A stretch of 64,000 nucleotides of DNA from Melieria omissa (Eukaryota > Arthropoda > Insecta > Diptera > Ulidiidae): positions 4,526,001 through 4,590,000 of the forward strand of contig OZ020269.1 in NCBI GenBank assembly GCA_963971225.1, given 5' to 3'. Of this stretch, positions 47,603 to 58,863 are shown in pieces. A program made the translations under genes and the position numbers. Under the pieces are notes generated by a model. The model saw nothing but the letters and a program-made list of their open reading frames with translations. It was not told the origin of the DNA and did not search any database. How positions within the stretch are numbered: the first letter of the stretch is position 1; each line of letters begins with the position of its first letter.

Positions 47603-47947
47603 TTGATAAAATTTTATTGTTTTTTTATTATTTTGGTGTTCTTCTTTGGCCAACCGAATATTGCAATATTTTCTTTATTACAAAAAAAAAGTCAGTATTT
47701 TTTTACAAAAGAAAAATTAACAGAGAAAACAAGTACAGAAACTAAAGTTTCCATACTTCCGAAAATGTTTGCTATGAAGCTTCCAAAAACGTGGCTCTCC
47801 CGGGGAAGAACGAACGGTCATTGGATATTCACAGAGGTCAAGGAAAAAAATACAAAAACCACTGGACCCTGCGTCCACTTTGCCGAACACGATGAGGTGT
47901 TGATCTATCGGCTGTCGTGCATTCAAAAGTCATCAATTTACTTTTGA
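47603..47947 (+). CDS. Hypothetical small ORF, doubtful
   Basis: A 114-codon frame opens with a hydrophobic stretch (FFIILVFFFGQPNIAIFSLL). From residue 55 it looks more protein-like (MFAMKLPKTWLSRGRTNGHWIFTEV, then GPCVHFAEHDEVLIYRLSC). The VHFAEHDEV stretch resembles the VxF-type docking motifs of phosphatase-1 regulators, but such short motifs are weak evidence. It lies between LRR-D and the H1-like gene on the same strand. It may be a small gene, an exon of something larger, or chance. Confidence 0.25.
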   Translation: MIKFYCFFIILVFFFGQPNIAIFSLLQKKSQYFFTKEKLTEKTSTETKVSILPKMFAMKLPKTWLSRGRTNGHWIFTEVKEKNTKTTGPCVHFAEHDEVLIYRLSCIQKSSIYF

Positions 47948-48094
47948 TATGTCTGAGCATTGAGAAGTTTGTTTTTTAACAAAGCATTTCGCAGATATTT
48001 TTAAGCGTTTTTTAGAAAAACTTTTCAAATCCTCCGACTACGTTTATTTTTGCTACGAATTTACTTTGACATTTTCACTATTCTGCCCGACGCA

Positions 48095-48753
48095 ATGGTA
48101 AGACCTCGCCGCCAAGGCATCCGGCCGTCAGCTGGCAGCGGTTTGATAATTTCACTTTTACGCAGAATAAAGTCAATGCGATCTCCGAGCAATGGCCTGC
48201 GTTGGAACCCGCCGCTCTCATTCCGCCCTTGTCGCCGGGCGCGCCACAGCCGGGCGTGCCGCGCGCCGCCCGCATGACGCTGCAGTACCGGCGCCGCTCC
48301 ATACCCACGCGCACGATGGTCAACACGGCCATCAAGTCGCAGATGAAGGGCCCGCGTGACGGCGTCTCCTTCATCGCCATCAAGAAGTACATCGCGCGCC
48401 ACTACGAGCCGACCCGGCTGACCATCAACAGTCGCCTGCGCTACATCAAGCGCTACATTCTAAATGCGCTGGAGAGCGGCAAGCTGGTGCGCACCCGCGG
48501 CACTGGTGTCTGCGGCTCGTTCCGGCTGCCGCTGCGCTCGACGCTCCGCAAGTCCATGAAGCGCCCCCCGAGGAAACGCACCTCGCAGAAGAAGATCCGC
48601 GCCATCAAGCGGGAGCTGGAGAAGCGAATTAGAGCCACCAGTCCTCCTCCGGGAGGCAGTGGTGATGGCAGTCAGCAGCTGGTTAGTAAGGTGTCCAAGG
48701 TGAGCCTGCGACGGTCCAACAGCCATCAGGTTTACGACTTGACCACCAACTAA
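48095..48753 (+). CDS. Linker histone H1-like variant
   Basis: Exon 1 holds only the ATG (48095-48097), followed directly by GTAAGA. A 68-nt intron ends in a pyrimidine tract and CGCAG, and exon 2 runs 48166-48753, giving 196 residues. Residues about 50-124 form a winged-helix H1/H5 globular domain: MVNTAIKSQMKGPRDG, VSFIAIKKYIARHY, LRYIKRYILNALESGKLVRTRG and TGVCGSFRL. The last motif corresponds to the GSFKL end of the fold. The N-tail is Pro-rich and the C-tail is short and basic (RPPRKRTSQKK, KRELEKRIRA), ending in a Ser-rich stretch. Having an intron and an ordinary AATAAA signal (48919-48924) separates it from replication-dependent H1 genes. It should bind linker DNA at the nucleosome dyad; a germline or stage-specific role is a guess. 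I do not recognise a specific fly gene name. Confidence 0.85.
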
Positions 48754-48918
48754 ACACTGAAAAGTAGACCACTATTTGAGGGCAAGAAGGAAGGCGAGCA
48801 AGATTTCTGCGACACCGATTGCGATACTTCCGAAACAACGCACTGCTTCTATATACCTTCTACATATTTTCTGATTAGTGTCCACTGTGCACTTTACATG
48901 CAACATTTTTGCACTTCT

Positions 48919-48924
48919 AATAAA
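48919..48924 (+). terminator. H1-like gene polyadenylation signal
   Basis: AATAAA lies 166 bp after the stop codon. No histone-type stem-loop 3' end was seen near the stop. Confidence 0.5.
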
Positions 48925-51900
48925 CAAAATTCTTTTAAAATCTTCACAACACCCGCTCGAGCCAGTGATTTCGAAGGACCCCGGACCCCATCGAGTGCGG
49001 CTCGACGATCGGCGTCGGGTGCCTTGTTGCGTCCCAAACTCCCGTCCGTCGGCGGCATTGGTGCGCCCAAGTGGTCTGCAGAAATGTTGGCAGCGTTCTT
49101 GGTGGCTGCTCGGACGCTATGCTGCGCACCGAAATAACTTTTGCGTCGATCTAATTTTAGCGGCAGATAAGATGCCGTCGAAAGCGACTAGATTATTGCT
49201 TTACGAGCGCGTCGCGTGAATGACATCGCGTGTCTCGCCCGGACGTCATCGTATTGGGCATATTTAGGTGAGCGGACAACGTAACCGGGGCAGGAGAAAG
49301 AAAACTCGGTCGGGTGTCTGGTATTCTTCTATTTGACTTGTTTTTTATTCATAATCATTTATTATGGCAATTGTACAGATGACTGCGGTGGCTAGTTTGC
49401 AGGACCTCTAGTTTGATGGTCGAGGTTCGGGTCACGAATTCACCTCCAAAGATTGTCTATGCATAATCTTTCAATCCATCGTTCGGTTTTGGCATAGGTC
49501 CCTTCGAAAGTGAATCCAAGAGAGGCAACGTAGTGGTGACTTGGAATGGCTGAGTTGAGAGTTGCACCGAAATCATTCGGAAACTTTTGTACATATGTAC
49601 GTCGACGATGTTTGGGACGGCAGAACAACTACAACATTTCTCAATTTCGACTCCTTCAACTGCTAAACGGATCTGGCAAAGCCGATTTCCCTCGTAGTGC
49701 CGATGTCCTTAATTTTCCTCATTGTCCAACTGTTTTATATCGACGTGAAAATGCTCTAAAAAGCCAGTACAGGATATACGAAAATTCAATGAGTGCGATT
49801 GTCTGCAATCAGCGAAGCGTTTCGAATGACAAATTGACATGTCAACAAATGAACAATGCCACACATTCCTCCATCTTCAACTGACTGGCACCGATGTCTT
49901 ACATTTTCGGCTAAAGTTTGGATATTTAAATACGATTTCAATGTCAACACTGTTCGTATGCTATTCTAGTGGATTTCCCACTGTTGCCGCGAGTACCCCA
50001 ACTGACATATGAACGGAAAATAAATCCAAGAAGGGAAAGGGAAAAATTATTGTGAAAAGCATCTTTCGTATGAGCCGACACTCAGCCATTGCACTTGACC
50101 GCTTTGGGCGGTCGCTCGGAAAAATTTGTATAATCTGCACTTCCCAAATAACCCAGAAGCCCACAAAACAATAGTAATCGCTTGGATCGTTTGTCCGCGC
50201 GTCTATTTTCGGGCGCACTCACAGTGTCGTTGCTATGTTCGCAGCGCTGGCGTTGCTGTGTGGACTGCCGGGCGACGTACGGCGGCCGCACTCTTGGCAA
50301 CTGCGCCCAACCCAGTGCAGCTCCGATCGCTCGGGTTCACTGGGCCGCCTGCACCCGGCTCTTTCTAGCTGTTGTTCGTTCTTCACTGCTTTTGTCTCAA
50401 TTGTTCATCGTTGGCCGCTGGCTGTTCATTTCTGCTTCTTGGCAGCATTTCGTTTTGCGTTTTAGCTGGTTACTGCAGTGGCTTTCATCGACTGCACTTG
50501 TTGCCAACAATTTTATCAATAGAACAAAGAACATGTGGCACTTTACAGCTGATCTCGCTGGGCATTTGACACTTTTAGAGCTCGTCGTACTACCACTCGT
50601 TCTCCAAGTGCCAACACTTACAGCTGGCATTTGTCAATGGGTGGGACGTGTAGTTGGCATCAACTACACATCCACACATACATAGGTTACATATGTGAAC
50701 ATGATAGAAAGTTCAATGCAAATCAGTGGCATGACAACGACTGACCTCCCGGCAATGGACGTGCCGAAAAATTTCAATTCACATTGAATAAATAGGCACT
50801 GAACAATTAGTAAAACGCTGGACATTTGCCAGCAGCTAATGTAAACAAGTGACAGTCAGCTGACCAGGAAATTTTTGTCAGTAAAATGCATTGTTACGCG
50901 CGGAATTTCGAATCCACTGCATCGCCAATACCAGAAATTACGCTGCTGATTTGATTGGGGCTTGATCCGCTTTTACTGAAGCAATAAGGCACTCAAGAAT
51001 AGCATTTGAGTGCTTTTTCACCTGCAACTCGAACTACGGGAACATCTGAAACGATAATACGAAGCTTAGGCTTTAGATTTACCATATGTAGAGGAATGAA
51101 GAGCTGCATTGCAGTTTATGTTCCGAATAAGTCTCGTAAGTCAGACTAATCGTCGTCTTTCTGCCAACCTCCCAAGTCCATAGATTGGACGCGGGCGCCT
51201 GTGCAATGCCACTTTCCCCGATTATGTTCGCTATAAGTGGCTCACGCAACATCCCCACACACCCACCCACCCACACACACACAGCCCACACTGTCTCGTA
51301 AGTGCACACTTTAAGTGTGTGATATTTTTATAATAATTTGAAATGTCAGCGCAAGTGTGTTGTTTGGTTCAACATTAATTTTGATTAAAAAATAGTGAAA
51401 TCTTTTAAAAGCGATATTTTTTCTGCTGCCAAAAATTCGCCTATGTTCGCCTATGCTAATGTTGTTGTTTTTATTGCAATGCCTTTAGTACTTTATTGCT
51501 GTTTTTGTATTAGTTGTCATCTTCCATTTGTGGGTGCTGTCAGCAAATTTGAAGTCTTCCACCATCCGGCGCGCGATTCACGTGCGACACCCAGTAGGAA
51601 AATTGTCCCGCAGTTCAAGACTGGCTGATTCTTATCTTTAATCTTTGTTCTAAATTAAACTGATTATAATGAAATAGTTTGATGAATTTAATTTGGACAG
51701 AGAGTTATGTGACTTTGGAATGGTTGACCTTCCGCTGACTTGGGTGCGGAGTGATTGGATGTGTGACTGCAGTTCATGATCCGGTCATTATTTCTTTATC
51801 AGTGTTCTTGGTGATTTTCGTGTTCCAAGTGTTCCGGCGCTTGGACTGAATGGCAATTTTCCTGTGTTTACTTTGGCCGCAACGCAACTATGCAACCGCC

Positions 51901-52689
51901 CACACCACGTGCATGTGTATATGTGTGCGCCTGCAAGTGGTACCGATCGCCCAACCCCGACCCCCGGCCGCTGTTCGTAGGTCGCAAATATTCGGCGACC
52001 GTTTTTCCGACACGGCTCAGCTCCGCCAGTTGCCTTCGCGGGCCGTTCCCTCGCTCTGCCATTGATGCGTGATGAGTGATATTTCTGAACTTGCATGCAG
52101 AGTTGCTGCGCGCTGTGTGATCTGGCGCGCGTGCGGTTGTGTGCGTCAGCGGGTTGGCGCTTTCCTAAACCATTGAATATCTTACTGAAAATATGAAAAA
52201 AAATCATAATTTTCCGCTTTACTTTTCTCTAATTGTAGTGGCGGGACTGGTTGCTGGCTGCTGTGGCCCAATGTTGTTGTTGGTGTTGTACGGGGCCCAG
52301 TCGTTGTAGATATCTATTTGAAATTTTAATGAGATTTATAGTAGATTTCCAAAAGAAAACATCACGAACGTCAGACGCCGCTCTGGTCACCGGCCACCTC
52401 GCAACGTAACAATGCGGCTGCGGTGCTTTCGGCGGTCTGCGCTCCTCAACGTGGTCCGCTCGTTGGTGCCTCCATCGTCCAGTTGAGTTCTGTCGCTGAA
52501 TCAAAACGGGAAGCGTTCACTTGCGCCTCAGCGTTCACTTCTAGTCAAGCGTGTAGTTAACAGTGGAAAGCGTCTCGCATTTCGTCGTCGGCGGCAGTTT
52601 TCACTCAAAGGCCACAAAACAAAAACAAAATACATATTTCAACAGATTTTCGAATTGAAAACAGCAGCGTGAACTAAAATTTCAGCAAA
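48925..52689. other. Intergenic region, no gene supported
   Basis: Several frames of 60-170 codons occur on both strands (for example 50182-50685), but they lack recognisable domains, consistent codon use or splice partners. Short CA/CCCA repeats lie near 51255-51285. The last 200 bp before 52690 could be 5' untranslated sequence of the candidate exon that follows. Confidence 0.5.
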
Positions 52690-52707
52690 ATGGGCAACTC
52701 TACAATG
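52690..52707 (+). CDS. Candidate alternative first coding exon (MGNSTM)
   Basis: ATG at 52690 follows a good start context (CAGCAAAATG). It encodes six codons and then meets a donor GTAAAT in phase 0. The troponin C exon at 57566 begins in phase 0, so joining would give MGNSTM in place of MS before DELTKEQ. It could equally be the first exon of another gene, or chance. No transcript evidence is available here. Confidence 0.3.
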
Positions 52708-53561
52708 GTAAATTTGTGAAAAAGTTGTATGTCTTTACATAAGATTACATTCAGACCTGCAGAAAATAGTTAAATTTGTGCGGAATTTTTTGCCAAGTTA
52801 AGATGAAGAACATATGATTGTGATAGGGTTAAATAAAATTTTAGTAGAAAAGGGAGTTTTTGTGACGTGTCGATTCAGGGTTAAAGTGTAAAGGGCGTAA
52901 AATATGCTACTAGGTGGATGTGAAATGAGTTGTGAGCTGCAGCTAAAATATGACTAGTTGCAGGGAAATTCATACTTAAGCAACACTGAGCTTTGCACTG
53001 TTCAAGTTGCCTTCAGATGAAGAATACATGGTAGAGAATCTTACGACCGAAGTGCCCACTCATTTAAACTCATGCAATACAAAATTTTAAGACATTGATC
53101 ATTATAACAAAATCCTTTATTGCTCTTGTTTTACTCATACTCAGCATTCAACTGAAAAATTCCTACAAGGCATCTGGGTGCAGTTGCAATAAGCTTTTGG
53201 AGTTTTCGAGACTACATTTTAGGGCAACTTGAAACCCAGCATTTCAGTTTACACAAAGCAACATTGCATGAGTATATACCAAAGACATTTTTTTAGATAG
53301 ATATATATTTATATTTCGGGCAAAATAGAAATATTCTATTAATGTTTTGAGGAATAAATTAGAGAGAACAAATTAGAGTGATTGTGCCAGCTTCGACCAA
53401 ATTATTCATCATTCATATTCATTCATTCAAAAGCCCCATTTTAGTATCCATCTGTATTTTATTTTCCACTTCTCCAACGTGTAAATCACCTGTAAGTAAA
53501 ATGTTTATTGCTTTTTGTTAGTGTTTATTAATTTCCAGCTGTAGACTTTCAAAAACCTATA

Positions 53562-54464
53562 CAGTGGACGACAAAAGTCTACGTACGATTTCCATTTCTG
53601 CTATCTGAGAAGTCTAAAAGCAATAAGAAAAAAAGTAATGACGCAGTTTTGATTTAAATCTTTTTTTATGAATACATAACAAAACTTGACGTCCTTCATT
53701 TAAAACTTAACAAATTATTCACAAAAAACGAAAAAAATGCAATGACAAAAGTCTACGTACGTCACGCATTTCATGCTTTATGTTATTGTGTCTTGCTAGA
53801 TAATAACGGGAAAGTACCGTTATCTATATTTTAGGTTTGTGCTTGGTAGCAGACACTGCATTGATTGTATTTAGTTGTATTTCAAAAACACGTGGGTACG
53901 ACAATGGCTCCTCGAAAAGAAATACATACCAACTGATCTGCGAAACTTAGTTTAAACTAATTTAACTAAATCAACAGTTCAAACCATCTTTAATAACTAC
54001 AAAAATAACAAAAGTGTTGAAAATAAACCGCGCAGTGGTCGTCCAAGGAAGCTGAATTGCCGAGATATATCATTCATTTTGAAAGAAGTTAATCAAAATC
54101 CGAAAGTGGAAGTCACTAAATTGGCCGCAGAGTTAGCAACGAGATCGGATACGACTGTGCATCCAAGAACAGTTCAAAGAGCTTTGAACAATAATGGTTT
54201 CCACAGCAGAACTCCACGCAAGAAACCGTTTATAAGTGACAATAACCGCAAACTTCGTTTGGAATTCGACTCGAAATAATTAGTTCCTACTGTCAAGCAT
54301 GGTGGTGGGCATGTGATGGTTTGGGGCGCTGTCGCTGCATCTGGAGTAGGGAATTTGGTGTTTGTAAGGGGTAATATGGATCGGTATCAGTACGAATCCA
54401 TTTTGGGTTTGGACTTCTCAGATAGCAGAAATGGGCGTCGTACGTAGACTTTTGTTGCCCACTG
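53562..54464 (+). mobile_element. Tc1-like transposon remnant with double-repeat termini
   Basis: The 903-bp element is bounded by TA on both sides (53560-53561 and 54465-54466). It has inverted ends beginning CAGTGG(A/G)C(G/A)ACAAAAG and continuing with CTGCTATCTGAGAAGTC. The 17-base word ACAAAAGTCTACGTACG occurs at 53571-53587, again at 53745-53761, and inverted at 54439-54455. This is the IR/DR layout of some Tc1-like families. Full members are about 1.6 kb, so the copy is internally deleted. Confidence 0.85.
53904..54410 (+). pseudogene. Tc1-like transposase, broken
   Basis: A start at 53904 (MAPRKE) soon hits a stop. Further on, frames read a helix-turn-helix end and a GRPRK linker (about 53970-54060), the second DNA-binding half (VHPRTVQRALNNNGF, within 54079-54279) and, after a stop and a deletion, HGGGHVMVWGAV from the catalytic core (about 54298-54410). 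Frameshifts, stops and loss of most of the DDE core make it non-functional. Confidence 0.75.
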
Positions 54465-55396
54465 TATATTCTTTTGGTTTATATGTATGCATCAAAATTT
54501 TCTTACTGACCGCACTACTTGTAGTACACTTGTTTTAAGAGTTCTGAATTAATTGTGCTTTTAATTTGCTATAAATTTGTTAACGGTTTCATAAAATTCA
54601 AGTGTCCTACATGCAGTATGCTCGGCCTTTCTCATTTCTTTAAAAGTGTGTGTGCCTGTGTGGGTACCACTTCCTAGTTAAAATATCAGTGGTACAAATA
54701 TGCATCGAATTTCATCGTCTAAATCTTCGTTGGTTCAAATTCTATCGTACAAAACAGGCAGCCGGACAGAACTCATTAGTTGCTTTTCGTTTCGCTTAAT
54801 GATGGCACGTTCAATGAAATTCAATGACTTTTGTCGAATTTACTTTTCTAACACTCCCTGGCTCGTCACATCACACCGCAACAGTGTCCAATGTCCAAAG
54901 TCTTCGGCACAATTTCTTTTTGGTTTCCATGCAACGAAAAGCAGAAATTGGGTCAAAATTATTGCACGCGACATTACTTGCGCACGAAACATTACTTGGG
55001 AGCTCATTGAACGATAGCCGAAAGCATTTATCTCTCTGGCAGTCGCATTACGAACGTTGTCTTTGAAGGAACACAGACAATGCGCAGATATGAATTATTT
55101 CTGGACCTTTGCAGTTCATAGCTCAGTGGCAACAAGCTGCGCGAAATGAGGCGCCACTGCATCTGCCGCGCGGATAATATTTCGCAATTCGTCGTCTACC
55201 TGTTGATTGTGTGCGACATTGGTGGCTTTGTTGTTGTCGCCGCTGCGCAGCGCCTGGGCGCTTGAAACCCATTAGCACATTTATAAGTGTTTTCAGCAGA
55301 AAACAGCAATAATTCAATTCAGGCGCTGCAATTGAAGGCCCAAAGCACTTATGACAAATCTCCCCGAGTCTATAAGACGCAACGCGCTGACAGGTA

Positions 55397-55442
55397 CCCA
55401 CACTCACACTCACACTCACACACACACACACACACACACACA
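55397..55442. repeat. CA-type microsatellite
   Basis: A CACTCA run passes into about 13 CA units. Shorter CA/GT runs occur near 883, 4345, 25728, 30213, 32526, 59323 and 63115. Confidence 0.8.
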
Positions 55443-56830
55443 AAGCTGTGCGGAGGAAATAAAAATCGGCTATAAAATACAAATTCCTGAACGCATCACG
55501 AATGCGCTTCGATGTGCACCGCAACGTTGTGCTATTGTCTCGGCAACAACAAAAACACAACAATATTGCAATTTAAATTTTAAGAGCTGGGCAACGAATA
55601 TGCAAAACATCTTTTCAATTTCTGCAAACATCTTCGGCGGTGCGCACGAAAGTGTGTGTGTTGGTGTGCTCCGCAAGTGCCGAATTTTGCGCCCAGCGAT
55701 TCTAGTCAGCCGCCAGTGCGGTGCGGGCGGCGCAGCAGCTGCATGCAACCACCGATGCATTTGGCCAATGTGCCGTGCCGCAGCGCCACCGCAACTGGGC
55801 GGTGGGGCGCGGGCGCGGTCACGGCGACCGACAGACATGTGTTGCTGTGCGGTGGAGCGACGGCGACCGCACTTCCAATGCGGCAATAAATTTTGAAATA
55901 TTTGTTTATTTTTGGCAACGCGCTCAATATTTGCACTGAGCGGCCGTGCTGCCCACTCGTTGTTGTCGTTGTAAATGTTAATTTGCTAAAATTAACATTC
56001 AGATAATTTGACATTTTCGCGCTTGGCAGCACTCACTTGATTTGTACCGGTTTCTCGACTTGCACTCACAGCAAAGGCAGCAATGCGAAATTGCGACGAT
56101 CTGGCAACGCGTCATCTATGAAGATGTAGCAGCGACAGGCAATCGCCCGAAGAGTGCAACAGCCGTGGGCACTTTTTACATGCTTTACATGTGTAAATCG
56201 CGCCCGCAGTTGTCGGTGTCGATAGTTGGCCGTCGCCGCCGTTGGCGGCGCGCACGCACACACTCGAACTGTGTCCTCCCGCCTGCTGCGCTCCGCTGCA
56301 TTGCGACCGCCGGCGTCGCGGCCACCACGCTGCACATCTAATTGGTTGTCGTGTCGGGCCAAGCGGACCTAGCACCAGCCACCGCGAATTATTATTTCAT
56401 CTTCGATCGAAACAGCAGGAGGTAGTGTACCGCCAGGCAGGTGTAAGCTCTAGCGCGCGTCGGCGGCAGCGATTGCCTTTCTTTCTCTACTTCCACTTCT
56501 TCTTCTTCTACTACCGCTACTGCTACAACTGCTACTGCTACTGCTACTTCAACGACTTTCGACTTGGCCGCGCACAACGCTTCGACCTGTGCTGCGCCGC
56601 TCCAACGTTTCCCAGCGCCACATTTCCAAAAGTACGCGAGCTCGACGCGAACACGCCTCGCGCTCCGTTCTAGTGTCCTTTTCGTTCTGTCGTTTGTGTA
56701 GTGTTGTGCCATCGTGTCGTGTCGCATCGTATTGTCCTGCCGCAGTCGCCCCACTCGCTCAGGTCCTTGACTGACATTCGCTCAGTGTTCGAACTGCTTG
56801 GCATAACGGAGCTCCCGCAGGTCCGCCAAG

Positions 56831-58862
56831 ATGAGTGTGAGTATCCGTCCAGGACGAACGACCGTTCGAAACAAAGTGTGCCCGATCGTTGCATGTGCTT
56901 CTCTACAAACTCCACCTAATTGACTGAAATGTGTTCCACTACATCAATTGTTGTTGTTACTTGGGGTATATAAACGTGTAAAAAGTTCATATTGTAAAAC
57001 ATTTATTGTAGCCAAAATAGTGTGAACGATAGAAGGTGAAAGTATCGACGAAACACAAGATTTACTTATCTATGTTTGTATGTAGAGAGCGCAGGATAGT
57101 CGCAATCGCATGGTCCTTCGGGATCTCGTGTAAGATCACAAGTTTATATTATTTTCCACACAAATTAATATGTTATCTCGATTCAATATAAAAGGGAAGC
57201 ATCGCAAACAGGCTTTTGATTGACTGATTAATTTGGGAATGAGCTGGAAAGCCGTGGTGTAAGAAACGGTAGATAGAAGTGACTGCTACGAGGGGAGCTC
57301 CCGTAGGCTATACAGGTCCATTGTGATATAGTGTGAGTTGGTTATTTAACAGTCTTCCGATACTTTCAAAAGTGGGCTGTGAATTGAGTCTGTAAATAGC
57401 AGCAGACCTATAAATTAGGTCGCATTGCAGTTAGCAAAGAGTGCCACAGTTTGCTCGCACGATTCAGGGATTTTTTAAGCAACACCACTAACTTTTACGT
57501 CAGATCAACCAAAGCGAGTCCATGTAATATTCGACTTCATATGTGTTTCTTATTTCTTATTGCAGGACGAACTAACCAAGGAACAAATCGCATGTAAGTA
57601 CAACAATCCTAACGGAGAGGTATTTAAATTTGTTGGGCGTCTATCTTTTAAAAGTCGCCACCGCTGCCTTCTGAAAAGAGGAAGCAACGTCATAGCGACG
57701 CCGTCGTTCGGCGAAATGTTCAGTGGCAGAGACAAATACCAACTTAGTGCCAGACGGCTGATAACAAAGTGAGCGACAAAGCTGCCAACACTTGGTTGTT
57801 AATGCGAAAAACAACGAGATACCGCATTGAATAAACGTTTCCGCCTCGAACAACCGCCACCAGCGGCCCAACGCCCACGCAGCGATTAGGTAAACTTTAT
57901 TGGAAATGACAGCCGCAGCACAGCTGCAACACATGCGGCAACCAGCGCACTCGGCTGGCCGGTTGCTGTAGTTGCTGGGCGCACTCGGCGAGTGTTGAGT
58001 AGAGTGCGTGGCGCACAAGTGTTGTCATAAGAGCAGACTTTCGATTTCGATTCTCGTGTGGACAGTCTGTCCGATGCAACCAATTGCACTGTGGAAAGGC
58101 GGACGTCAGGTTGAAGTGTAGCGATCGAGACAATTTATCAGATTTGTGTACTATTTGTGTACGCAGTCAGGTGTCCACTAAAAAAATTATCGAGCAGTTA
58201 TAAAGGATAAGAGACGTGTTTATTGACTAACAAATTTCGGGAAGTACAAGAGCGACTTTGCCTTATCGCCTGTTCATTTACACCCTTACTCCCATGACAA
58301 ACTTCATCTCGACTATAGCAGTTGGGTCAATATTGATTTTGTCGGCCACTCTTAATTTTTAGTATTGCAAAATGCGTTCAATGCCTTCGATCCGGAGAAG
58401 AATGGCTACATCAATACAGCTATGGTCGGCACCATTCTCAGCATGCTGGGCCACCAGCTCGACGACTCCACGCTGGCCGACATCATTGCCGAGGTCGACG
58501 AGGACGGCTCCGGCCAGATCGAGTTCGAGGAGTTCACCACGCTGGCGGCACGCTTCCTAGTTGAGGAGGATGCCGAGGCCATGCAGGCCGAACTCAAAGA
58601 GGCATTCCGTCTGTACGACAAGGAGGGCAACGGCTACATTACCACCAGTGTGCTGCGCGAGATCCTGCGCGAGCTGGACGACAAGCTGACGAACGACGAC
58701 CTGGACATGATGATCGAGGAAATCGATTCGGACGGCTCTGGTACCGTGGATTTCGATGGTGAGTCGCACCATCACGACACTCTGCGGCAATTTAATGCAC
58801 AGCAAACTTGTTTTGTTTATTTTCCTTTGGCAGAATTCATGGAGGTGATGACTGGTGAATAA
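56831..58862 (+). CDS. TpnC41C: Troponin C, two-site (F2/TpnC41C-type) isoform
   Basis: This is the calcium sensor of the thin-filament troponin complex in muscle. Exons 56831-56836, 57566-57593, 58363-58758 and 58834-58862 join in phase to give 152 residues; exon 1 encodes only Met-Ser. It begins [21 protein letters not shown] and ends EFMEVMTGE. Four EF hands are visible. Loops II (57-68, [12 protein letters not shown]) and IV (133-144, [12 protein letters not shown]) are canonical. Loops I (21-32) and III (97-108) end in Met and Val instead of Glu and should not bind calcium, the pattern of insect F2-type isoforms. The start fits Drosophila TpnC41C as I remember it; paralogues such as TpnC47D and TpnC73F differ at the N-terminus, so the symbol is less certain than the family. 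The introns are 729, 769 and 75 nt. Confidence 0.9.
57287..57327 (+). repeat. Fragment resembling the SINE 3' tail
   Basis: GGGGAGCTCC... GGTCCATTGTGAT resembles the SINE tail at 31541-31571, but the match is short and imperfect. It lies in the first troponin C intron. Confidence 0.25.
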
Positions 58863-58863
58863 A
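58858..58863 (+). terminator. TpnC41C: Possible poly(A) signal overlapping the troponin C stop codon
   Basis: GAA-TAA-ACG contains AATAAA across the stop codon (TAA at 58860-58862). If used, cleavage would leave a 3' untranslated region of only 10-30 nt. A longer 3' end further downstream is equally possible. Confidence 0.3.

Noticed and set aside
48050..48277. Arg-rich frame starting at the same ATG as the H1-like gene
   Set aside because: Reading through GTAAGA leaves the frame of the globular domain; splicing 48098-48165 restores it.
50182..50685. 167-codon plus-strand frame
   Set aside because: It is Ser/Leu/Trp/Phe-rich with no start context, domain or neighbouring exon, and is likely chance.
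55351..55896. 181-codon plus and 138-codon minus frames
   Set aside because: They include a CA microsatellite and GC-rich simple sequence, with no recognisable domain.
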